Shown in pieces: positions 10,900 to 21,674 of a stretch of 64,000 bases of DNA. This DNA comes from Asterias amurensis (Eukaryota > Echinodermata > Asteroidea > Forcipulatida > Asteriidae): assembly GCF_032118995.1 (NCBI RefSeq), contig NC_092668.1, positions 14,735,501-14,799,500 on the forward strand, read 5' to 3'. The notes under the pieces are model-generated. The model saw nothing but the letters and a program-made list of their open reading frames with translations, did no database searches and was not told the origin of the DNA. Position 1 is the stretch's first letter, and the number at the start of each line of letters is the position of its first letter. Made by a program: the position numbers and the translations under genes.

Positions 10900-13800
10900 A
10901 AAGTTGTCCAACAACTTTTGACAACAAACTTTCTACATCATGATTATGAATTTGTAATTTACATCATGCAATCTTATTGTTGGATTGCAGTTGACATTCT
11001 ATACTTGGGTTTTAAATTTATATTGGTCCATTAATTTTACTTCTCCTTTATGTTGGTGGCTTTCTGACAGAGATGAATGTAATTTCACAAAGGATTCCAT
11101 TCATTTTTGTACCACCATCATCAGACAATCAAGGCTGAAATACTATTGATTTATAGTTGTAACCTTCTGGTGTCAGAATGGGTACAGACTGGGTACATTC
11201 TTACGTACTCATGTTTTTTTTAAACCACTTTTGCAGTTTGAATTAATTGTCACAAATTTTATGTTTGGTTTATCTGCAGTAAGATATATTATTTAACACG
11301 ACCAGTTTTCGTTCAATTTTGTAACCTATGTACCCGTAGGTGCCAGACCACTGTGCAAGTCTAGTCTCGCGCATTTTAATGATTACCAGGGACCTTGGAT
11401 CCCAATGCATACAAAAGGATTGATGCGCACTTTGAACAGGGCGAAATTGCGCGAGTTGTGCGCAGTCTCCTATCCTTGTCTGGAGCCCCTTTTGGTCCAA
11501 GATGCGATTGGCCAAACTCCTAACAATAACAAGCACCAGACTATGTTTTGTTGGCGGTTTGGTTGAATGAATTATAGCATTTATGACATTGAAAGATAAG
11601 GCACGAGTAATATTTTTCAATTTGACCTTGGTCTCTATAAATTTGCTTTTCCTTCCGGCTTAACTTGTACAAGTCGTTCGCCCCCGATAAGCCCCTTAGT
11701 CAGAATCACGAGTTTATTTCAATCCAAATTTATAATCGGTTTACATGTGCAATTACTTAGTAAACACAATATAGTTTAAAAATAATTTGTAAAATAACAT
11801 TTTATCAAAATTTGATGATTTTCTTTTGCGAATAGGCCTGTTTTCGTATCAGGGTTCCCAGATTATTATTACAGTGAAATTCCATGTTTTCCACAAGGAC
11901 AAAATCAGGGTGTTTTCCATTACAAGTTCTTATGCTGTTTTGTACAGAAATCTATCGTTGTTTAAGAAGTTGTAGCAACCGGTCAGCGCCACAAATACAT
12001 CGCAAACATTGGTTGTAGAGATTAAACTTCAGTTAACAATGTTCTCTGTTGTGTATGTAAAGATATGGTGTGTAAAATAAGTGAACTAGCAACAAGTACA
12101 AGTTGAAGGCCTAAAGACACCTGCTGGAACACAGACAGGAAAACCACTAAGGCCAAAACATGTCAAACAGGAACATGCTTTTCAATGTTCCAAATTATTG
12201 GATAGCAGTATTAGTCGGCCATTTTGAGGTGTGCCGGGTTTTATTTAGTCTGTTACATGTATAGGCCTTCACAGCTCTTTGATGAGGCACTGTGTGGAAA
12301 TCCCTTCGTTTTGACCACTTGGGTAAAAAATCTTGTTCCGCAACACTGCAAATAACACTGTATGGACGTGTGCAAGTCTTTTGTTTTCAGATCCACACGG
12401 TGTTGCAGTGGCTGAGTGGATATTCTGTTGTTTTGAACACTTTCTACAAAACTTCTATTCCTAATTTTGTAAATAACACTGTGTGGACGTGTGTAAGCAC
12501 ACACAGTGTTTAAGTCCCTACATTATGTGGACTTTTTTGTTCTAAGGTCCACACTTCGTAGCGTTATAACACCCAAACCCAAAAGTTATCTACTATAGTG
12601 TCAACCATGTCTCAAAGAGGCGTATGCCAACTTCTTGACCTTCCACCAAAAAAAATCCATGAATATCTTAGATTATATTGTTAAATTCAAGGAATAGCTA
12701 TAAACGGTGGGAACCCTGTACTATGGTCTGTTCAGCGAAGCGGCACAGTGTGTGCAGTGGGGCTTGACCGACTACAGTAATTAATAGTAGGTGTTATTGT
12801 TTCGAATATTGATATCAGTTTTTGGTATTGTTAAGAAAATTGTATACAAGTGTGACACAATTATTATGCAATAGATGTTTTTCTTCCTATAAATATACAT
12901 ATCTGTAGTATAAAATATGTAGGCTATGCCTCTTATGAGATGCATACATAGCATTTCTTTGAGTCGTTTTGATCAGTGGTGAATTATGGTACAAATCGAC
13001 ACTTTTTGAATTAGTCACTGATTTTTCTTCAAGTTATCACATTTTGATTTAAAGTGGTAGATTTGGATACCGACATTTTCTTTCTTTGACTAAAAAATGA
13101 CTGTATTTTTCAGGTAATTTGTATAAATCGATAGATGCATGAATAGGTGTATGAGAAATTGACAGAAATGTAAAGAGTGAATTATATTTTTAGTATTCCT
13201 AGAATTTTCCTCGAGCTTAAACGTTCGTTCTGACCTCGGTATTGTTTATACGTTGTTTCCTACTTGTCAATAAAGTTGTTCATGTCTAGAACAATCGATA
13301 AATTAGAATAATCAATAGACTGATCACGAAAATCAGAATAAAATAATCGATGTATAAGCCAAGCACATTGACTGAAACTAGTGAATGTGTACCATATCAT
13401 TATGCATCAACTGTTTTGTTCGATTTAAAATAAAGATTATTGTATAGAAATTGTTTTGTACCTCTAAGTATTTTCTTGGCTGATTATCAATAAAAATTAA
13501 TATTTTGGTAAAAATTGTTATGCTATTTACAACATAACTATCAATACACAAATATTTTAAGGTGTTGTTACCTTAAGTGACATTATTTATGTTTTGCTAG
13601 GTTTAGAACACATTAGATCTAGTTTTAGATCACATGATTAGAAACTGCACTGGACTGGACTAAATTCTACTTTTAAATAAATAAATAAATAAATTAACAA
13701 CTTTTACCCAAACAAAAGGTGTCATGTTTGAGAATTTAATTTACCAGGCGGACGTGACAATTTTTAAATTCAGATTAATGTTTGATATATCCATCCCTGA

Positions 13801-14114
13801 AGCTACCATAAATGGGTATGTATACTGGGGCAATAGCTTCACCAATGACCCCAGCAATACAATGCAATCTTGGGTTGCCGGGGTGGGTCGCATGTTGACG
13901 TAACTGTTGCTCACCCTTAGCAAGGAAACACCTTTATCATTCATAAATGATTTATAAAATAATGGAAGCTGCAAATCCCAGTCATTATTATCAAAAGCGT
14001 GATTGTCAATAGGGTTGTCCTTCAGCTGATTTGGGTATTGATTCTGAGATACCCCAAAGCATTGTTGCAAAGGCAAAGGTCGCGATTACGGTAGACTTGT
14101 CCAAGTCCCTCAAA

Positions 14115-14300
14115 AGCACTGGACACGTTTGGTGATTTGATTACTAAAAATACGTGTTAGCATAAAAAAAAACTTGGTTATAACAAGCAACGGAGACGCT
14201 GTTGGTGGCATAAAACATTGTGAGAAACGGCTTCTTCTGAAGTTAATTGCTCACTAAAATAATATTTGAATCTGAGAAAGAATTTAAACCTGGAAAACCC
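14115..14300 (+). mobile_element. Degraded half copy of the TTAA-type MITE family
   Basis: CACTGGACACGTTTGGTGAT, followed by GGTGGCATAAAACATTGTGA and GAAACGGCTTCTTCTGAAGT, matches the left half of the intact element at 54453-54846 with substitutions. The right half is not recognisable here. Confidence 0.6.
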
Positions 14301-14416
14301 CTACAGGGAAGTCGAGGTGCGTTAGATAAAGAGGGGTTATTCGAAAGCATTAGAGTATTCATTGTGTGTGAGAGAGGGTGTACATGCCGGGGTGCCAGCG
14401 ACACACAGAGATAAGA

Positions 14417-14471
14417 TGTGCTCAGGAGAGGTTTGTGCTCAGGAAAGGTTTGTGCTCAGGAGAGGTTTGTA
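14417..14471 (+). repeat. Short tandem repeat, three 18-bp units
   Basis: The unit TGTGCTCAGGAGAGGTTT is present three times in a row with one A/G difference in the middle copy. It does not overlap any gene. Confidence 0.85.
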
Positions 14472-15142
14472 ACGAGGGACCGGTGGGTGTGTACTTGGTT
14501 GTGTGTGCGCCAATTTCGATCCAACTTAGTGTAACCATAGTGTAACCCATGTCTAGTCAATAACCCTCACACAACCCCACCCACCAGGAAACGCCCCTGG
14601 TGACAACATTGGGCGTAACCCATTGGGCGTACCCCTTCAACGACAAACTAGTATGCACTGTAGTAGTATATATCACAGATATTTTGTGTCAGTGAAAATG
14701 TTATTACGCAATCCGTATACATTCTTTCAAATACACAATGCATGCCCTAAATGGTAATCAAGTTATCTTTTATCGAAAACACAATCCCTTTAACTTCTTC
14801 AAAATACACAGCTTTGGATCTTCGTACGCAGTATCTGCCCTAATTGATAATCAAGGGAATCCGTTATCGAAGACAATGGGAAATGACTAATACAAGTCTA
14901 CCTTTGATCTTTGTCACGCACGTCCTTGTGACATGGGGTTGTGGGGTGGTCGCGGAAATTGGGTCGGGGGTAATGACAGAGCCCCGCCCCTGGCTGACAA
15001 GGTAATAGGATTATAGACAACAAAAAATACTTTGATTTAGTTTCAGATTATAACGATTAAATAAGTTTATTAACCCTGTTTCAAATCAATGAACAGCGCA
15101 ATGATTTGTGCACAGCCACAATCACCGGGGTACACTTTCATC

Positions 15143-15265
15143 TCGCCCCAACAAAGTTGCCCCCGACAAAGTCGCCCCCAGCAAGCTCGCCAACTCCATG
15201 AACAAACTTGCCCTCTACAACGTCGCCCCAAAAAGCCCCCCCCCCAAGTCGCCTCCTAACAAAGA
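15143..15265 (-). repeat. C-rich minisatellite (GTCGCCCC family), left copy
   Basis: Degenerate repeats of about 15 bp are built on ACAAAGTCGCCCCCG. The inverted counterpart lies at 25093-25230. Each copy is flanked by unrelated AT-rich sequence. Confidence 0.65.
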
Positions 15266-17223
15266 CACAAAATGAACAACATAATATTAAGTAACTGCTT
15301 TGCAGATCTCCTATTCGACAAACTTAAACACTTCATTCACAATTGACACAGCGAGTGTAAACTGATAAATAAAATAAAGATAACTGCTACGTCGGTGGTT
15401 TTCAAACTGGGACACGAAAAAAAAACGTGTGGGGGCTACTCAGGTCCAAGGATTGTGGCTTCTTAGCACATTTTGCATTGTTGAGTTTTTAGTCTGGTAA
15501 CACAAACGGCTGTCAAGCGTAACTTTTGTTTTGCCTACGGTTAGCAGCCTTTACGAAATAGAACTTCTGCTATTAATGTCTACCCCGTAAGCAGAAACCG
15601 TCTGCTAATAATAGAGACTTCTGGGGTATTTAGTGTGTACGCGCCTATAATACTCTCGGCCAATGATAAGACTTCATTTGACCTCAAAGAGGGCGCTGTT
15701 TACGAACCGGGTTTTTATCACCGATCTTTAGTCCTATTTGAAACGAAGACTTTGACACTGAATGGGTACCGGGTTTTGATTGTTAAACGTATATTTGAAG
15801 TCGGTGGACGCAATTTTGAAACTCGCATGACAGCACGTGTTCAACGCGTGCCGTGCATATCCTAATTTGCAGAAGAAGTATGCAATTAATAAATAACTTA
15901 AAACAATGGTTAGGGAATCGTTTGTTTGTTGTAATCCTATAAAAAAATCAACCGTGAAAATTTAGTCTCAAAAGGTTGTGGTCGCAAATTTTATATAAAT
16001 AGCCTATGTCCACACATGAATAATAATCATTATAGGAATACACGCTTTTTTTATTACCGTAGATTTCAGAGTTAATACCGAACGTATACATACCATGAAA
16101 TGGACATCAATTAGGGAAAAGTGTCGTTGATGAAAAACACTCAACTATGCAAAGATATTATCACGGAGTTATGTATACTAATTTCGCTTATTTTGGGGTC
16201 AAATATAACCAAGACACACATTTATGGTAGAATAAGTCAAATTTTATTCCAGATTTAAATACTATAACAAACACATCTTCCAATAGTTGTTCCTTTTCAA
16301 ATTGGATAAATGAAGGAAGTGTAAGCCATGATCCCATGAATAAAGAACCATATCGATCCCACCTCATGTTCTTATCGCAAGGCATATTGGGAACATAGGC
16401 CTATACATCTTGGAATGAAGAAGACCCGTGTTCACAAATTAATACGAAACACGAAAAAGTATTACTGTACATTCGTTTACAATACAAACGAAGTGTGATC
16501 CAGAACTTATTTATTCCAAATATTTATTCTTGCAGACAAGTTCATTTGTGATTCACATAATTCACTTGTAATTTCCCACATAAAAAATAAATAAATAACA
16601 GGTGAACAATTGCATCCTCTATGGCAAATAAAAAAGATGGTGTAAATTTTTACAAGATTTGACATTTTCTTCCGTTGAGCTGTGTACTAAAAGTGCCTGC
16701 ATGAAGACTGAGCTCTGTGGTTAAGATTGTGTGAACAAAACACGTGACGTGAGGATTAACATATATCTCAAGGAAACTACATAATATTTAGTGGTGTTAA
16801 ACTAACTGTTAGACAGCTGGAGATAAACGACGTATAACCCTTTGGTTGTTTCTTAAATATAAACAAAAATCATAACAAATCACACACTGCTATTCTCATA
16901 ATAGTACTAAACTTATAACAAGTCATGTGGTCTTGAGAAAACATTTTAAAGAGGAATGTGATGAAAATACAAAGAATTGCAGTTTAATTCTAGTCTTGTC
17001 ATGTGTTTTAGCTACAAATTTGAGCTACAAGTCGTTAGGTTTTATGAATTTTCCAAAGAAATCCAGCTGCATCGTTGAGTGTACGGTTTGGAATTTTCAG
17101 CCAATATTCAAATCCTTAACATTCTGAACAACACCATCTGGCACCTCCTCAAAATTGTGCTGAAGTCCTACAACCTAATTCTAAATGCTCTCTCAAAATA
17201 CCTAACATTACTGTCCCACCACC

Positions 17224-17229
17224 TTTATT
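17224..17229 (-). promoter_or_regulatory. Candidate poly(A) signal of the minus-strand elongase
   Basis: TTTATT on + is AATAAA on -, about 87 bases beyond the stop codon of the elongase gene. It is the nearest canonical signal downstream of that stop. Confidence 0.5.
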
Positions 17230-17315
17230 GTTCTGGGAAAAAAAACTTAGAAAATTACTCAATTAAACGTCAATACTGAAAAAAATAATAACATAAATTT
17301 TGTTGACATTTTGCA

Positions 17316-18192
17316 TCATTCTGATTTAAGTTGATGCTTTGGCCGTTTAGACCTGAGAAATGCAGCGACGTAAAAACTACCAAAAAGATAAATCATCGTC
17401 ATACAGAAGAATATAGAATAGCCGCAGAAACCATGATACCGGTAACCAACCGTGCAGTGCACCAGTATGATGAAGAATTGCGCAATCTGTAGTTGGGTCA
17501 TTTGTTTCTTCCATGAGGGCGGGCTATCTGGACTTGCTGCGCACCGTCCATAGTAGAAGTAAAGACAAACGTGTATGAGCGAGTTTAGACCAAGGGAGAA
17601 AGCGACGGCCGCCCATGGCGTTAAGAGGTACGAGAACTCCGCGAGGTTGATCATACTGCCGTGGTGATACACGTGAAGAAATGAAATCTGCCGTCGTTTA
17701 TGGCGTAGAATCATAAAGACGGTGTCTAGAAGCTCAATGTATTTGGCTATGCGGTAGAGTAGGAAGGCTTGCTTGAGTACCGGTGTAGATTCCATGCGAA
17801 ATACAGACCCGGCGTCGTACATACCGTAAGCGAACATGGCGAAGGTAAAGACGCTGAGTAGACTACACGCATAGTTATACACCACCAGAATCTACAGCAA
17901 AATACAATCGTTACGTTCAATTTAGTTCTTGATTTTGATGTACATATTCACTATGTACACACCTTTACCGATGCACTTTTTCCTTTATAATAAAAAAAAT
18001 AAAATGTCAGGGTTATTGGGGAGATGACATGGCTTTATTTCACCTAGCGCATCGTTTACTTACCGGTCTCAGGGACATGGGTTTAGAGATCTTTTGATAA
18101 AGCGGAGATAACAGCACCATCAGTAGATACCCGACCATAATGCCAAATGAATACAGGTGGATAAAGGTGTTTAATACTTTCTGTAACCCCAT
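17316..18192 (-). CDS. ELO-family fatty acid elongase of the HVYHH class, two exons
   Basis: Exons are 18192-18064 (ATG to the CCG before GTAAGT) and 17891-17316 (after TAG, to the stop). Both junctions are phase 0, giving 234 residues, somewhat short for the family. Motifs are KYIELLDT (93-100), the histidine box HVYHH (116-120), NSLIHVCLYFYYG and QLQIAQF. The join reads SLRP then ILVVYNYACSLLSVF, which matches the usual ELO sequence after the first membrane helix. The V in HVYHH, and the following glycine and serine, resemble ELOVL2/4/5-like and protist polyunsaturated elongases rather than ELOVL6, so polyunsaturated acyl-CoA substrates are plausible but inferred. The luminal N-terminus is very short, and an upstream exon could exist. 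No clear KKxx ending is present (LKSE). The orientation is opposite to the two ELOVL6-type genes, and sequence identity to them is low, so it is not a recent duplicate of them. Confidence 0.88.
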
Positions 18193-21100
18193 GATTGCAC
18201 GTTGCCGTTGCCGTTAGTCCTGCTTGTCCTGACGGGAAAAGAAAACAGTTGAAATTGAATATTTAAACTCATTTGTTTCAAAATAATGTGGTAGCTGGAA
18301 ACATGAGTGCTGTGTCCTACGCAAAGCGGTCTCCAGGAGATTCTGGTTAAATAAAAGAAGGCAGCTTGAATCTGTGACTGAGAGCCATGTGTTATTTAAA
18401 GAGTAACTAAGCACAAAAAATTTTTGCTTACAATACCAGACAGAAAGGTTTACCAGCCGAAAATTAACCCCTTAAAATACAATCTGTACTGTACCTTGCC
18501 TATTTTTGCCCAGCAGAAAACGTTTTAAAATTTAAGCAATATGTTCTGTTTAAGCATCTTAATGAAATTAATCCATGGCATAATGGCTTCAGGATCTGCC
18601 AGAGTGCCAGCATCCTTTGTCTACAAAGTCGGTATGTCAACTGTCGATGTCAATACAAATTTAATTAGCAGATTCATCAATTATTCATATTCAATATAGC
18701 GCAAGGACCAGATCATCCAGATGGCAGCCAATTGTAAAACTTTATTAAATATTTTAATAATTAATTAAGCCTACGTAACCGAGGAAACACATGGACATGT
18801 AAACAACACCCTTAGATAACAAAAAAGTGAGTTTATTGTTGAGAGTTAATGCAAAGCAAACCACAGGAAATACTTGACCGGCAGAAGCGAGCTGACATTG
18901 ACAACGTCACCTGACAAGCACGGCCGGGATGGGGCGTTGCACTGTCCCTTGCCGCTGGACTGGTGGTAGGGTTAATGAACTCAAAGTCAAATTATTACGC
19001 TCGAGCCTAATGGATAATTTTCATGATTTCAATTTCAAACGGATCTATCTGTCCCTTTATCTTACCTTTATTCAACGGCTTCAGCGTAAGTGTAGAATAC
19101 TTGGAGCAGTTGAGGGAGGATTTAGAGTTCGTCCCGTCAAAAACAAAAACCACTCAATGTACACCATGACACATGTTGTGCGACTCCCTGACTCCCTGAC
19201 TTTGGTCTAACAGCAAATTAACCACCAAAGGCGGGGTCTGACTATAGAATCTATTTTGTTAACAGAGGGCGCTCAACCTCCAAAATAACTGCTGCAAGAG
19301 GGCCGCTTGACTTTTAGTATTAGTAATTCCATCTTAGAATTGTTGTAATTTTCCACCTAGGCTTTCACCTCCCTTTAACCCTGAATAGCGTGGGTGTAGA
19401 GATTTGGTGGGAACCAATTTTTCCTATAATGTTGTCATTGGTCAGCTAAACAATGGAGGTTTCGAGAATAAAAGCAACTTCAGAAGTTCGAAGTTTTGCG
19501 AGCAAAATTCAAATATTAATGTTATGCTCTAGTTACAAACATCACCGAGCCATCTTCCATAGAATTACAGCTAAACAGTAGAAATGAGAACTACCATGTT
19601 GGCTTGACATCAGAGTGACGTTAGTCGCCCTGTACAATGTAGTGCACAGATTGACCAATGAGCGACCACTTTTCACCTCTAGCCGACCAGGGCGCTATAC
19701 TCAGATGACATTTTGCAACAGGTTTCAATTCACACCAACAAAAAAGGTTGTTCCTTGGTGCTTGAACTTTCGAAATGATTTTTAACCTCTATGTGAACCG
19801 GTCTGTTTGTGTGTTTTCTATTTGAAAGGGTGACTGCTTCACGACGTTCTGTTTTTCTCTTGCTCTCATGAGTTTGTTATCACATTTGTCCCAATTCACC
19901 CTTTGATTCACACTGACAGTGCTGTAAGAAATCATTATCAGTCGACTCTCATCTAATCTATAATTGTTTTTATGCATGCGGTTGCTTGCATGCTTGACGG
20001 TTCATAGTTTTATACCTGTCTCTGTATTGTTAGTTTCATTTAGTTTTGGCAGATTAGCGGAGGGACAGTTGACAAACGGTTAGCGTACTCTTAGTAGGCC
20101 AGCAACCCAATCAAAATTTCAGGCACGACCGTAGTCTTTTGTCAAGCTCGCGGCTTGGTTTGCCAGCTTCACAGAACCACGAAAGTCTTGACAAAAATGC
20201 AGAGTCTTTTCTCGAAGGTTAAAACGGCTAGAGTACAATTACAAACTTATCACACCATTACTTTGATGATACCTTTTTCCGCAACCCCTTTTGGGATCGT
20301 GGTGTGCAGGAATTCAACGGCAACGCTGCGAACTTTGACAACATGTAGTGGTTGACAAATTACGGGACTCCTTCGCTTTGCAATTATATCTTTCTTTCTT
20401 TCAAGCCTATTTCACCCCATTGCAAGAGGAAAGTCTCTTCACCGATGTGCTGTCTGGAAGCAAATTATTACTTTCTGTCAAATCGTAAAGTGCGTCATTG
20501 GAAACGGGCCAATGCTCTCACGAACTCCAGAAGGTATTGTAAGGAAGCAGTGGGCGACGTTTCCGTGGGACGAGGCGGGGAGGTTTAACACGACAATGAA
20601 AATCTCTACAACAATGGTAAACACAAATTACATTCTGGGTAACTGGCTGAACGGTAAAAATAACTGCAAAACTTTGGCAACTATCTAATTTGGTAAAATC
20701 TAATTTTGTGCATTTTGTCTGTTTTGTGGAGAAAACTTTCCTGGGTCAAAGTGACCCATTAATGATCTGCCGAGTCACCTATTGACGTGACCCTGCAATG
20801 CGAGTCAAGATACCTGAATGAGCATGACTCTCCAAATATGTTAATTTGTTTTTCTTCCAAAACCACACTTTCATATTCCTTTAAAGTTAGATAGTCCCTT
20901 TTATACAGTCTCGATTGTTTCCTTGATAACTCGTGTTCCTTCAATAGTTAGGATCACAATACTTAACAGTACTTCGACTTCATAAAAAAAGTCTTAACGA
21001 CTTCTTATTAAAGGCCTTAACTACTTCAATCCCTTCCAAAATGTTTCCACAAGATTCTGTCAGCCCCAACCCTCCCCGCAAGGGGGCATCTTAGGGGGCG

Positions 21101-21572
21101 GAAAGCATCACTCCGCACCCATCTCTCAAAATCTGCCCTCGCTCAAGCTCAAGTTCACTATTGTTGATAAGTTCTGTTCTAGATAGTTTGGGCTTCTTCG
21201 TGAAATAAGATTGTTATTTATTAGATAAGAGGTTCCCGCAGTAGACAATTTATACACATCGAGACAAAAAATATATATATTAAACAACTCACAAATCATG
21301 AATTGAAGTGTAAAAACACACAGGATGGATTGCTCGTGACCGTTCAAAGGTGACTAACTTGGAGACAGTTTCTATTTTTATTTTTGTTAGCGGCAACGTC
21401 AGATACAGAGAGTTTTACAATGATTTACGTCAGCTAGAAACTGGAAGATAGCTTCGGTTGGCAAAATGCCAACCCTCCCTTCACCCGTCACATGATCATA
21501 AGACACCAATCAGGGACGACTTATTGGACACCCCCAAAAAGTGACATTAAAAATACCTTATCTCATCGTGGT
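18193..21572. other. Intergenic region
   Basis: No gene is supported. The frames at 18929-19210, 20155-20355 and 20352-20588 lack recognisable motifs. Around 18430-18540 there are fragments resembling the GGGCCCAATTT MITE family (TACCAG and CAGCAGAAAA blocks). The stretch is otherwise unremarkable. Confidence 0.5.
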
Positions 21573-21579
21573 TATAAAA
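21573..21579 (+). promoter_or_regulatory. TATA box of the fibrinogen-like secreted protein gene
   Basis: TATAAAA lies in GTTATAAAAACC. About 30 bases downstream, TTTTCACCACTT offers an initiator-like start near 21603, which would leave a 5' leader of about 70 bases before the ATG at 21675. The spacing is as expected for a TATA-dependent promoter. Confidence 0.65.
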
Positions 21580-21674
21580 ACCATTTGCGTCTCTGAGTTT
21601 TCACCACTTTATGATCTACTGACTTTCCTCCAGACCAAGTTAGCAGTTTTTTGCAGCGGTACTTTTTGGGCAAG

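Larger units (their letters stand above)
10900..17315. other. Intergenic region between elongase copy B and the minus-strand elongase
   Basis: No supported gene. Open frames at 11270-11620 and 13741-14076 on the minus strand have no domain or splice context I recognise. The region contains AATAAA motifs near 13270, 13430 and 13490, a degraded MITE at about 14115-14300, three copies of an 18-bp unit at 14417-14471, and a C-rich minisatellite at 15143-15265. Around 12240-12530 a segment built on AATAACACTG and GGACGTGTG occurs twice. Confidence 0.5.

Noticed and set aside
11270-11620. A 116-codon minus-strand frame downstream of elongase copy B
   Set aside because: It has no recognisable motif, no promoter or poly(A) context and no partner exons.
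13741-14076. A 111-codon minus-strand frame
   Set aside because: No recognisable domain, and it partly overlaps sequence leading into a degraded MITE. Judged a chance frame.
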